Of a stretch of DNA of 64,000 bases, positions 43,116-51,573 are shown in pieces. Under the pieces are notes generated by a model. The model was not told the origin of the DNA. It worked only from the letters and a program-made list of their open reading frames with translations, and made no database searches. The stretch is from Flagellimonas sp947499585. GTDB taxonomy: Bacteria; Bacteroidota; Bacteroidia; Flavobacteriales; Flavobacteriaceae. Position 1 is the stretch's first letter. Each line of letters begins with the position of its first letter. Location: assembly GCF_044596045.1 (NCBI RefSeq), contig NZ_CP138995.1:3286001-3350000 (forward strand), read 5' to 3'. The position numbers were made by a program, and so were the translations under genes.

Positions 43116-43343
43116 TTATTTTTTGGAATTGATATCCTTTAAAACAGCAGAGATTCCTTTTTTGTTGATAATCTTTAACCCACGTGTAGACACGTTTAAG
43201 GTTACCCAACGATCTTCTTCTGGAATGAAAAATTTCTGTTTAGAAATATTCACATCGAATCTTCTCTTGGTTTTATTGATTGAAAAGGAAACATTGTTTC
43301 CAAACATCACCTTTTTTCCTGTTACTTCACAAATCTTAGACAT
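43116..43343 (-). CDS. rpmB: Large ribosomal subunit protein bL28
   Basis: 75 residues, MSKICEVTGKKVMFGNNVSFSINKTKRRF... RWVTLNVSTRGLKIINKKGI: the bL28 signature. First gene of the rpmB-rpmG-DUF4295 unit, 27 bp before rpmG. Confidence 0.96.
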   Translation of the reverse strand: MSKICEVTGKKVMFGNNVSFSINKTKRRFDVNISKQKFFIPEEDRWVTLNVSTRGLKIINKKGISAVLKDINSKK

Positions 43344-43416
43344 CTCCCTAACTTTTGAGTGATTTTATTGAGGGTGCAAATTTATGGCATTTTAATGGGA
43401 CGGACAAAATTCTTTT

Positions 43417-44664
43417 TTAGAAATTTAGAATTTCTTTTAGCAATAGTTCAAATGCCTTGTTCAAAGACTTCTGAACAATACGCTCTCGATGATTTCCCAT
43501 AGTGAATTTCTGAGCAAAAGTATGTTGGGGAGTGCTTATAGCAATGAAGATCGTTCCAACCTCTGCATTTGAATCTCCTTTGGTAGGGCCGGCGTTACCT
43601 GTAGTTGCTATTGAGAAGTCAGTGTTTAAAATATTTTTGGCATTAATGGCCATGATAACTGCCACTTCTTCGCTAACTACGGAATGCTTTTTAATTAAAT
43701 CTTCAGGTACATTCAACAGCTTGATCTTGGTCTCTGTAGCGTAACTCACCACACTACCCTTAAAATAAGATGAAGCTCCAGGCATTGAAGTTAGCTGTTG
43801 TGCAATCTTACCTCCCGTAAAACTTTCTGCAGTACCCAAAGTCATCTTTTTTTCAGTGAGTAGCTTTGCAATTTGATATTCTATGGACTCTTCTTCCTCT
43901 TCGCCATAAATAATATCTCCAATTAGTGGATACAATTTTTTTACTTCTGATTCAACTGCCGCAACTATTTGCTCTTTGTCAGTGCCTTTTGCGCTCAAAC
44001 GAAGGCGCACACGTCCAAGGTTAGGTAAGTATGCAAGCTTTATAAATTGAGGAAGGTTATTTTCCCATTCTTCAATTTTACCGGCGATGGCACTTTCGCC
44101 CAAACCATAGGTCATAATGGTTTTATGGAAAATATGAGGGCGTTTGTATTCTTGTATCACTTTGGGAAGCACTTCATTCTTGACCAAATTCCTCATCTCA
44201 AAAGGGACTCCTGGCAACGAAATAAAAGCGGTATCTCCCTTTTTCATCCACAGGCCGGGAGCCGTGCCATGTGCATTGTGTAATACCGTCGCTTTTGAGG
44301 GCACCAGTGCTTGTTTTCTGTTTAAATCTGAAATTGGTGTGGATATGTATTTTTTGAAAAGTTCTTCTATGTATTCCAAAACCCCATCATCCTGAATAAG
44401 CTCATCATTAAAAAAATGACAAAGGGTGTGCTTGGTGATATCATCTTTAGTTGGCCCTAAACCTCCTGTTATGATAACTACTGACGATCTATCCCCAGCA
44501 ATTTTCAAAGCCTCTAAGATATGGTCACGTTCATCTTGTACCGAAGTAATCTGGTACACCGAGACACCTATCTTATTTAGTTCTTTGGAAATAAATGCAG
44601 AATTGGAGTCCACAATCTGTCCAATGAGGATTTCGTCCCCAATGGTGATGATTTCTGCCTGCAT
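43417..44664 (-). CDS. cinA: CinA-family protein (nicotinamide-nucleotide amidase / competence-damage)
   Basis: A 415-residue protein with N-terminal MoaB/MogA-like domain (IITIGDEILIGQIVDSNSAFI, TGGLGPTKDDITK) and C-terminal CinA amidase domain (LGTAESFTGGKIAQQLTSMPGASSYF, GNAGPTKGD). Involved in NMN deamidation / ADP-ribose processing. One bp from the Hpt gene. Confidence 0.94.
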   Translation of the reverse strand: MQAEIITIGDEILIGQIVDSNSAFISKELNKIGVSVYQITSVQDERDHILEALKIAGDRSSVVIITGGLGPTKDDITKHTLCHFFNDELIQDDGVLEYIEELFKKYISTPISDLNRKQALVPSKATVLHNAHGTAPGLWMKKGDTAFISLPGVPFEMRNLVKNEVLPKVIQEYKRPHIFHKTIMTYGLGESAIAGKIEEWENNLPQFIKLAYLPNLGRVRLRLSAKGTDKEQIVAAVESEVKKLYPLIGDIIYGEEEEESIEYQIAKLLTEKKMTLGTAESFTGGKIAQQLTSMPGASSYFKGSVVSYATETKIKLLNVPEDLIKKHSVVSEEVAVIMAINAKNILNTDFSIATTGNAGPTKGDSNAEVGTIFIAISTPQHTFAQKFTMGNHRERIVQKSLNKAFELLLKEILNF

Positions 44665-45003
44665 TTATAGATTGAAATCTTTTTTGAGTTCTGAAACTAC
44701 TTGGTGCACATCTTTTTTGAGCAAAGGGAATTTACTCTCTATTTCCTGCATGTTGGCATCACTTTTACCCAAGGTTTCAATTTCAAGTGCGGTTGCTCTT
44801 GTTTGTTCCATTCCCAGCAAGTCTACATTGGGTTTTATTTTATGGGCAAGTTTGTATACGTTTTCAAAATCCCTTTCGGCAATAGCTTTTTCCAAAGCTT
44901 CCAAATCAATAGGAACTTCTTCCAAAAAAACAGAAATTACAGAGGTTATAAAATCATGGTCCCCTTCTGCCATTTCATTAATTTTGTCAAGGTTGTAAAT
45001 CAT
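44665..45003 (-). CDS. Hpt-domain histidine phosphotransfer protein
   Basis: A 112-residue single Hpt domain with phosphoacceptor His in KLAHKIKPNVDLLGM and N-terminal FITSVISVFLEEVPIDLEALEKA. It would relay phosphate between hybrid kinases and response regulators; partners are not in the window. Overlaps the end of the FAA hydrolase gene by 1 bp and is adjacent to cinA. Confidence 0.88.
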   Translation of the reverse strand: MIYNLDKINEMAEGDHDFITSVISVFLEEVPIDLEALEKAIAERDFENVYKLAHKIKPNVDLLGMEQTRATALEIETLGKSDANMQEIESKFPLLKKDVHQVVSELKKDFNL

Positions 45004-45614
45004 TATCTCACATTAATTTCAAACATCTCCTCACCTTCGAGTCTACCTGAAAGGTAATCATTTGGACTTACTTTACCAACACCCGCTGGCGTTCCCGTGA
45101 ACAAAATATCGCCCTTTTTAAGCATAAAATAGGTAGAAACATGAGCTATTAACTCGTCTATCTTCCACAGCATCAAGGAAGTATTGCCGTTCTGTACTTT
45201 TTTACCATTTTTTAATAAGGAAAAATCCAGTTTGTCAACATTTTCGTACACGTTTTTAGGCATCCACTTACCAACCACTGCTGAGCCATCAAATCCTTTT
45301 GCTTTTTCCCAGGGCAAACCCTTCTCCTTAAGTTTGGCTTGAAGGTCCCTTGCCGTAAAATCTATTCCTAAACCAATCTCATCATAATACTTATGTGCAA
45401 ATTGTTCAGAAATGTGCTTCCCCACTTTATTGATTTTGACCAAAACCTCTACTTCGTAATGGATATCATTTGAGAATTCGGGAATGTAGAAATCCTGTTC
45501 TTTAGGTAAAATAGAAGAATCTGGTTTTATAAAAACCACTGGCTCAACGGGTCGTTCATTTTTCAACTCTTCAATATGGGCAGCATAATTTCTGCCGATA
45601 CAAATCAGTTTCAT
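45003..45614 (-). CDS. Fumarylacetoacetate hydrolase-family protein
   Basis: A 203-residue FAH-fold protein: FIKPDSSILP, HYEVEVLVKI (metal ligands E), GLGIDFTARDLQAKLKEKGLPWEKAKGFDGSA, and GDILFTGTPAGVGKV. Likely acylpyruvate hydrolase/oxaloacetate decarboxylase activity; substrate not certain. Confidence 0.9.
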   Translation of the reverse strand: MKLICIGRNYAAHIEELKNERPVEPVVFIKPDSSILPKEQDFYIPEFSNDIHYEVEVLVKINKVGKHISEQFAHKYYDEIGLGIDFTARDLQAKLKEKGLPWEKAKGFDGSAVVGKWMPKNVYENVDKLDFSLLKNGKKVQNGNTSLMLWKIDELIAHVSTYFMLKKGDILFTGTPAGVGKVSPNDYLSGRLEGEEMFEINVR

Positions 45615-45637
45615 AGCGCGTTATTTATATTGTTTTT

Positions 45638-46414
45638 TTAAGACAGCTTGTTGTTCAGCTTACTCAGTTTAATCTGGGTCAGTACCTTTTTGGTATATAG
45701 TGGAAAATCGGCATTCAAAATCCAACCGAAATAACCGGGTTCGGTTTCCATAACCTCATCCACTGTTTTGCCCTTGTGTTTCCCAAAAGCAAATATTGGT
45801 TGTTCATCTTTGTTAATACCAATAAATCCTGCAAAGTCCAAGGATTGTTTTCTGGTAGTGAACTCGGACAATTTCTTTACATTGTTTTCCAATTCTGGAT
45901 ATCTATCCAATTGTGATAATAACACCTCGTAAGTAGCCATGGTATCAGCTTCTGCACTATGTGCATCTTCTAAACTTTTGTCACAATAAAATTTATAGGC
46001 AGCTCCCAAAGTGCGTTTTTCCATTTTATGGAAAATTGTTTGCACATCTACAGAAACCATATGTTTCATATCAAAATCAACATCTGCCCTGAGCATTTCT
46101 TCCGCAAGTAGCGGAATGTCAAACCTATCAGAATTAAAGCCAGCTAAATCACTGTCCTTTATCATTTTATAGATTTCTTTTGATAGTTGTTTGAATGTAG
46201 GCTCGTTAGCTACTTTTTGATTAGAAATACCATGTATCAACACCACTTCTTGTGGAATAGGCATCTCTGGGTTCACCAACCATGTTTTGCTCTCCTTATT
46301 ACCATTGGGAAAAACCTTTAGTATTGAGATTTCAACAATTCTATCTTTGGCCACATTGGTACCTGTGGTTTCTAAATCAAAAAAACAAATGGGCTTGGTC
46401 AATTGTAACTCCAT
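45638..46414 (-). CDS. DnaQ-like 3'-5' exonuclease
   Basis: A 258-residue DEDDh exonuclease from the ATG at 46414 (MELQLTKPICFFDLETTG): Asp/Glu in FDLETTG, Asp in GFNSDRFDIPLL, His/Asp in DAHSAEADTMA. C-terminal region with KHKGKTVDEVMETEPGYFGWIL resembles a small added domain. Related to polymerase III epsilon subunit or RNase T; role in DNA repair or RNA trimming. An upstream ATG at 46477 overlaps the esterase gene and is not supported. Confidence 0.9.
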   Translation of the reverse strand: MELQLTKPICFFDLETTGTNVAKDRIVEISILKVFPNGNKESKTWLVNPEMPIPQEVVLIHGISNQKVANEPTFKQLSKEIYKMIKDSDLAGFNSDRFDIPLLAEEMLRADVDFDMKHMVSVDVQTIFHKMEKRTLGAAYKFYCDKSLEDAHSAEADTMATYEVLLSQLDRYPELENNVKKLSEFTTRKQSLDFAGFIGINKDEQPIFAFGKHKGKTVDEVMETEPGYFGWILNADFPLYTKKVLTQIKLSKLNNKLS

Positions 46415-46424
46415 GAAAATAATT

Positions 46425-47207
46425 TTATCGTGATTTAGAAAATAACCAAGGTAATAGTTCTGGTTCCGCAAAAGCATTATCCCAGCTATTGTGCCCTACT
46501 CCTGGATATAACGAATACTTTATGTTAATACCGATATTCTCCATGGCTTTTACCATCTCTGCCGAACACTTTTCTGGTACAACCGTATCTGCATCTCCAT
46601 GAAACACCCACCAATCCAGTTTGCTTAGTTTCTTGCTAATTTTTGGGTTAGCCCCTCCACATATGGGAAAAGCAGCGGCAAATACGTTTGGGTTTCTACG
46701 AACCAATTCAAAAGTACCCATGCCTCCCATGGAAAGTCCACCTACGTAGATTCTACTTTTATCAATTTTATAAGTTTTCTTTACATGTTTCAACAATCCT
46801 TCCAACAGCACCATGTCTTTTGTTGGTTCTGAATCTTCATAAAAGGTAAATTCTCTGTTTGGAATATCTCCTTCTACATTGATTCTTGCCCAAGAACTGT
46901 TGGCCGCGCATTGTGGAAAAACTACTATAGCCCGATAGTTGTCCCTGATTTCTTCTTTTAGAAATAAACCAGACCCGTGCACCAATTGTGCCTCGTTATC
47001 ATTCCCTCTTTCTCCAGAACCATGCAGCATAAGTATTAAAGGGTATTTTTCTGATGGATTGTAATCTTTGGGAAGTAATATTCGATATGGCATACTACTC
47101 CCATCTTTTTCAAAAACCATTTTTTTATAAGGCGAAAGGTCTTGTGCCATCATACTAGCTGAGAACAAAAAAAGTGATGCTAAACTTAAAGAGATTAAAA
47201 ACTTCAT
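46425..47207 (-). CDS. Exported alpha/beta hydrolase (esterase/dienelactone hydrolase-like)
   Basis: A 260-residue exported protein (signal about 1-21, SMMAQD). Catalytic triad visible: Ser in GGLSMGGMG (nucleophile elbow), Asp in FHGDADTVVP and His in GVGHNSW. The block HGSGERGNDNEAQLVHGSGLFL is typical of family members annotated phospholipase/carboxylesterase or prolyl oligopeptidase. Substrate unknown. Confidence 0.88.
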   Translation of the reverse strand: MKFLISLSLASLFLFSASMMAQDLSPYKKMVFEKDGSSMPYRILLPKDYNPSEKYPLILMLHGSGERGNDNEAQLVHGSGLFLKEEIRDNYRAIVVFPQCAANSSWARINVEGDIPNREFTFYEDSEPTKDMVLLEGLLKHVKKTYKIDKSRIYVGGLSMGGMGTFELVRRNPNVFAAAFPICGGANPKISKKLSKLDWWVFHGDADTVVPEKCSAEMVKAMENIGINIKYSLYPGVGHNSWDNAFAEPELLPWLFSKSR

Positions 47208-47271
47208 TGATTGATGAATTTGTTTAAACCTCTAAATTAATAATAGTGGAAAGAATAGAAGGGTTTTAAAG

Positions 47272-48633
47272 CTAGATTTCTCTATTTACATCCCAAGCTT
47301 CAAGATAATCTGCCACTGTTTTAACAAACATACCTCCTAGCGCACCATTGACAACTCTATGGTCATAGCTGTGAGAAAGGAACATTTTACTACGAATACC
47401 TATAAATTCTCCTTGGTCAGTCTCTATAACAGAAGGCATCTTTCTTATGGCGCCAAGTGCCAAAATACCGACTTGTGGCTGATTAATGATAGGCGTACCA
47501 AAAATACTGCCGAAGGAGCCTACATTGGTCACGGTGTAAGTACCGTCCTTGATATCATCTGGTTTAAGCTGATTGTTCCTAGATCTATTAGCAAGGTCAT
47601 TCACAGTTTTTGCCATACCGACCAAATTAAGTTGATCAGCGTTTTTAATTACTGGAACTATTAAGTTACCATCTGGTAGTGCAGCCGCCATACCAATGTT
47701 TATGTTTTTCTTTTTAATGACTTTATCCCCATCAAGAGAGATGTTAACCATTGGATATTTTTTCAAGGCTACCGCAACGGCTTCCATAAAGATTGGAGTA
47801 AAGGTCAATTTTTCTCCTTCTCTTTCTTCAAAAGCCTTTTTAGATTTATTTCTCCAGTTGACAACATTGGTAACATCTACTTCCACAAAACTCTGAACAT
47901 GAGCTGATGTGGATACACTATCTACCATATGTTGAGCAATTAACTTGCCCATGCGGGTCAATGGGATTATTTCATCACCATCCGCAACAGCCGCTGGTGC
48001 TGTTTTAGGCTTTTCTGATGCTACTTTTGAAGTTTCTACTTGAACTGCCGGTTTGCTAACTTCTTTGGAAATTGGATTCACAACAGCTGCAGTGTTTCCG
48101 TTAGTGGAACGGTTTTCTAAAAATGCTTTTATATCATTCTTGGTTACCCTACCTTCTTTTCCGGTACCGATTATTGCTTCCAGTTCTTCCATGGAAATTC
48201 CTTCTTCCTTAGCAATATTCTTTACCAATGGTGAATAAAATCGCTCTGAACTTGAAAAATCTTGCGCTGGTACAGCAACCGATTCTTTTATTTCAGTCAT
48301 TTGATTTTCTAAAACCGCCACGGGAGCCTCTACTACATCTTCTGTCTCCTCAACGGAATCTGCACCATTCGAAGTCATCTCAACAATACCTCCATCAGTT
48401 TGTATGACCGCAACTACTTCTCCTACTTTTATGATGTCATCAACATCAAATCGCCTTTCCAATAACACGCCTTCAACTTCACTCGGCACTTCAGAGTCTA
48501 CCTTGTCCGTAGCAATTTCAAATATTGCTTCATCCATCTCAATGGTTTCCCCTACTTCTTTTAACCAAGTAGTCAATGTTGCCTCTGCAACACTCTCTCC
48601 CATTTGCGGTAATTTCAATTCAAACTTTGACAT
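47272..48633 (-). CDS. 2-oxo acid dehydrogenase E2 (dihydrolipoamide acyltransferase)
   Basis: A 453-residue E2: lipoyl domain with lipoyl-Lys in FEIATDKVDSEVPSE (about 42-56), peripheral subunit-binding domain (SPLVKNIAKEEGISMEEL, KNDIKAFL, about 125-175) and acyltransferase core. The catalytic segment reads SHSYDHRVVNGALGG, with Asn where the common HRxxDG has Asp. One gene with no E1/E3 beside it. Branched-chain or pyruvate/oxoglutarate specificity not determinable. Confidence 0.9.
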   Translation of the reverse strand: MSKFELKLPQMGESVAEATLTTWLKEVGETIEMDEAIFEIATDKVDSEVPSEVEGVLLERRFDVDDIIKVGEVVAVIQTDGGIVEMTSNGADSVEETEDVVEAPVAVLENQMTEIKESVAVPAQDFSSSERFYSPLVKNIAKEEGISMEELEAIIGTGKEGRVTKNDIKAFLENRSTNGNTAAVVNPISKEVSKPAVQVETSKVASEKPKTAPAAVADGDEIIPLTRMGKLIAQHMVDSVSTSAHVQSFVEVDVTNVVNWRNKSKKAFEEREGEKLTFTPIFMEAVAVALKKYPMVNISLDGDKVIKKKNINIGMAAALPDGNLIVPVIKNADQLNLVGMAKTVNDLANRSRNNQLKPDDIKDGTYTVTNVGSFGSIFGTPIINQPQVGILALGAIRKMPSVIETDQGEFIGIRSKMFLSHSYDHRVVNGALGGMFVKTVADYLEAWDVNREI

Positions 48634-48727
48634 ATTCTTATTTAACGAAGTAATATCGACTTATATTTTGCAAAAATACTAAAGAAAACTCCTTATCCTT
48701 AATTTATGTGTATTTTTTAATCATAAA

Positions 48728-49348
48728 TTAATTTGTCTTAATGGAACTTTCAAAAGGAACTCTGTTCAAGATACTCCTCCCCAATGTAACCTCATCTGTG
48801 TATTCCAATTCGTCCCCAACGGATATTCCACGTGCAATTGTTGAAGTAGTAACATCCAATTCTTCTAATTGCCTATAGATATAAAAATTGGTGGTATCTC
48901 CCTCCATTGTAGAGCTCAAAGCAAAAATAAGTTCTTTAACAACACCTTCTTTTACCCTATTAACTAGGGAAACAATGTTTAGGTCTTGAGGCCCAACACC
49001 CTCCATGGGTGATATTTTACCTCCCAGCACATGATATAGTCCTTGGTATTGAGATGTATTCTCAATGGCCATGACATCCCTAATATCCTCAACAACGCAA
49101 ACCAAAGTTTCATCTCTATTAGGATTGGCACAAATCTCACATAGTTTTGTATCTGAGATGTTATGACAGCTGCTACAGAAATTGACCTCACCTCTAAGCT
49201 TGGTCAAAGCATCTGATAAGAAGTTTGTTCGTTCTTCTGGTTGTTTTAGAAGATGCAAGACCAATCTCAGTGCCGTTCGTTTTCCAATGCCTGGTAACTG
49301 AGACATTTCATATACTGCATTCTCCAAAAGCTTTGACGAAAATTCCAT
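48728..49348 (-). CDS. recR: Recombination mediator RecR
   Basis: A 206-residue RecR from the ATG at 49348 (MEFSSKLLENAV): helix-hairpin-helix GIGKRTALRLVLHLL, zinc finger CSSCHNISDTKLCEIC, Toprim segment VVEDIRDVMAIENTSQYQGLYHVLGG. Works with RecO/RecF in recombination repair. A TTG further upstream is not needed. Confidence 0.95.
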   Translation of the reverse strand: MEFSSKLLENAVYEMSQLPGIGKRTALRLVLHLLKQPEERTNFLSDALTKLRGEVNFCSSCHNISDTKLCEICANPNRDETLVCVVEDIRDVMAIENTSQYQGLYHVLGGKISPMEGVGPQDLNIVSLVNRVKEGVVKELIFALSSTMEGDTTNFYIYRQLEELDVTTSTIARGISVGDELEYTDEVTLGRSILNRVPFESSIKTN

Positions 49349-49424
49349 ACCTACAATTATCAAACAAAATTACAATTTTACCGTTACCAATTTACTTTTG
49401 TACTTTGCAAATCAAATTCCAAAT

Positions 49425-50906
49425 ATGTCCTCAACACAAATTCTTTTGCTCATTGGTGCTTATTTTTTAGTATTAATGATCATCTCCTATTTCACTGGAA
49501 AAAACGATTCCAATTCAGATTTTTTTAAAGCAGGTAAACAATCACCATGGTATTTAGTTGCATTTGGTATGGTAGGTGCCTCACTTTCAGGGGTTACTTT
49601 TATTTCGGTACCAGGATGGATAGAGGATTCTCAATTTGGTTATATGCAGGTAGTTTTTGGCTACTTGTTCGGATATTTTGTAGTTGCTTATGTTTTGTTG
49701 CCATTATATTATAAATACAACCTTACCTCAATTTATGAGTATTTGTTAGATCGTTTTGGCTCTGTCAGTCATAAAACAGGTGCTTTCTTCTTTTTTATCT
49801 CCAGGGTTTTGGGTGCTGCTTTTAGATTGTATCTAGTAGCCATAGTGCTACAACAGTTTGTTTTTGATGATTTAGGCATTCGTTTTGAGTTTACCGTGAT
49901 TATTTCCATTCTGTTAATTTGGATCTACACCAATAGAGGAGGCATAAAAACCATAGTTTGGACAGATACCTTGCAGACCCTATTTATGATTCTTGCTGTG
50001 GTATTATCTGTAATATTTATTCTTGACGAATTGAACTGGACTTTTGGAGAGTTTTTGAGTTCTGAAGAATTAAAACCTTACAGTCAATTTCTTTATACCG
50101 ATAGTTTCTTGGATCGCAACCATTTTATTAAATCTTTTGTTGGCGGTATGTTCATAACCATTTGTATGACTGGACTTGATCAAGATATGATGCAAAAAAA
50201 CCTTACTTGCAAGTCTTTAAAGGATGCGCAAAAAAATATGGTTTCATTCAGTTTAGTTCTAGTGGGGGTAACATTTTTGTTTATGTTGCTTGGAGCCTTG
50301 TTATTTATTTATTCAGGTAAAAATGGCATCTCTATGCCATTAATGGACGGTTCTCCAAAATCGGACTTGTTGTTTCCTGAAATTGCCTTGAATAGTGGTT
50401 TGGGGCTTACATTGGCCATTACTTTTATGTTGGGATTGATCGCTGCAGCCTATAGTAGTGCAGATAGTGCGCTGACATCCCTTACCACTTCCTTTTGTGT
50501 AGACTTTTTGAATGTTGAAAAAAGAAAGGAAGATCAACAAAGAACCATTAGAAAACGCACCCATATTGCAATGAGCATTATGCTCATATTGGTCATTATT
50601 TCCTTTAAGTATATTTTAAGCAGTAATGTAATTGACAGCTTGCTTACGGTATCAGGGTACACATATGGTCCATTATTGGGTCTATTTGCTTTCGGTATTT
50701 TAACCAAACATCAAATAAAGGATAAATACGTTTGGGTTATTTCAATACTATCGGTAGTTATTATAGCTCTAGTAGCTAATATTCCTTCTTCGTTTCTAGG
50801 TGGATATGTAGTTGGTTATGAATTGTTACCGTTGAATGGTTTATTAACCTTTTTTGGACTTTGGTTGATTAGGACAAGAAAACCTATCCCTAGTATTGAC
50901 CAGTAG
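49425..50906 (+). CDS. Sodium:solute symporter (SSS family)
   Basis: A 493-residue multispan transporter from the ATG at 49425 (MSSTQILLLIGAYFLVLMIIS); TTG at 49398 lies in a promoter-like TACTTTTG box. About 13 spans; motifs GAAFRLYLVAI, GLDQDMMQKNLTCKSLKDAQKN and LGLIAAAYSSADSALTSLTTSF are of SSS type. Substrate unknown (sugar, proline, pantothenate or similar). Convergent with the CoA-binding gene. Confidence 0.92.
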   Translation: MSSTQILLLIGAYFLVLMIISYFTGKNDSNSDFFKAGKQSPWYLVAFGMVGASLSGVTFISVPGWIEDSQFGYMQVVFGYLFGYFVVAYVLLPLYYKYNLTSIYEYLLDRFGSVSHKTGAFFFFISRVLGAAFRLYLVAIVLQQFVFDDLGIRFEFTVIISILLIWIYTNRGGIKTIVWTDTLQTLFMILAVVLSVIFILDELNWTFGEFLSSEELKPYSQFLYTDSFLDRNHFIKSFVGGMFITICMTGLDQDMMQKNLTCKSLKDAQKNMVSFSLVLVGVTFLFMLLGALLFIYSGKNGISMPLMDGSPKSDLLFPEIALNSGLGLTLAITFMLGLIAAAYSSADSALTSLTTSFCVDFLNVEKRKEDQQRTIRKRTHIAMSIMLILVIISFKYILSSNVIDSLLTVSGYTYGPLLGLFAFGILTKHQIKDKYVWVISILSVVIIALVANIPSSFLGGYVVGYELLPLNGLLTFFGLWLIRTRKPIPSIDQ

Positions 50907-51249
50907 CCAATAACACCAAGGTGCAGGCTACCTCAACTTTTATTCCAGCTGCTTCAAGAATTTTGTAAAAATCTGGGTTTTCAGTACCTGGATTAAAAAT
51001 TACTCTTTGCGGCTTTAGTTGAACAATGTCGTTGTAGTATTGCTCTTGTCTTTTAGGGTTCAGATACAAAGTAATGGTATCAATATTTTGAAAATCATTT
51101 AGGTTGGTTTTAATTTGTACTCCAGAAACAGCTCCTTCCCTTACCCCAAATGCTTCTGTTTCAATTTTGCTTTCAATCAAACGATGGATTGCCAAATTAC
51201 TATATCTACTGGGGTTTAAAGATGCTCCCAAAACAAGTGTCTTAACCAT
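50890..51249 (-). CDS. CoA-binding domain protein
   Basis: A 119-residue Rossmann-like CoA-binding protein: MVKTLVLGASLNPSRYSNLAIHRL, DTITLYLNPKRQEQYYNDI, VIFNPGTENPDFYKILEAAGI. The usual PexPxR motif is partly altered. Overlaps the end of the SSS gene by 17 bp. Function unknown. Confidence 0.85.
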   Translation of the reverse strand: MVKTLVLGASLNPSRYSNLAIHRLIESKIETEAFGVREGAVSGVQIKTNLNDFQNIDTITLYLNPKRQEQYYNDIVQLKPQRVIFNPGTENPDFYKILEAAGIKVEVACTLVLLATGQY

Positions 51250-51507
51250 TTGTTAATTTATGTGTTAAACTAAATCAAAGATTGTAACTAATCAAAAAAA
51301 AACTCGTCTATTGTACGTGTAAAAGAAATCATTGGTAAGACTGTATTTTTTTTATAGTTAATGGTTAGTGTTTAGTATAGCTTATCAATGTAAAGAACCC
51401 TGGCGTTTCGATTACTATCGGGAGTCAGGGTTTATCTTTTAAAAACAATCACTTTCATGGTTGTCTAATCACTGCTTTTGTTAAAAAATGTTAAACACAT
51501 TTTTATT
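51250..51507. other. Intergenic region with nested hairpin near 51396-51432
   Basis: AACCCTG / CAGGGTT pairing encloses a CGAT-TACT-ATCG stem-loop. No gene ends here in the right orientation, so it is an unexplained structure; a leader or small RNA is possible. Nothing else is seen apart from the ECF-type promoter listed next. Confidence 0.3.
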
Positions 51508-51533
51508 TGTAACATCTTTCCTTTAGCGTCGTC
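51508..51533 (+). promoter_or_regulatory. ECF sigma-type promoter of TonB barrel gene
   Basis: TGTAAC-N16-CGTC, 41 bp before the receptor ATG. The -10 context CGTCGTC then TAGACAA is nearly the same as that in front of the DUF6249 gene at 61440-61466, which is divergent from the ECF sigma gene. This links the receptor to an ECF regulon. Confidence 0.55.
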
Positions 51534-51573
51534 TTGTAGACAACATCAATCTAATCAAAAAACGATCAAACTC

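Noticed and set aside
49393..49400. TACTTTTG -7 box for the symporter gene as a separate feature
   Set aside because: Fits TAnnTTTG but no matching -33 element could be found; mentioned only to decide the start codon.
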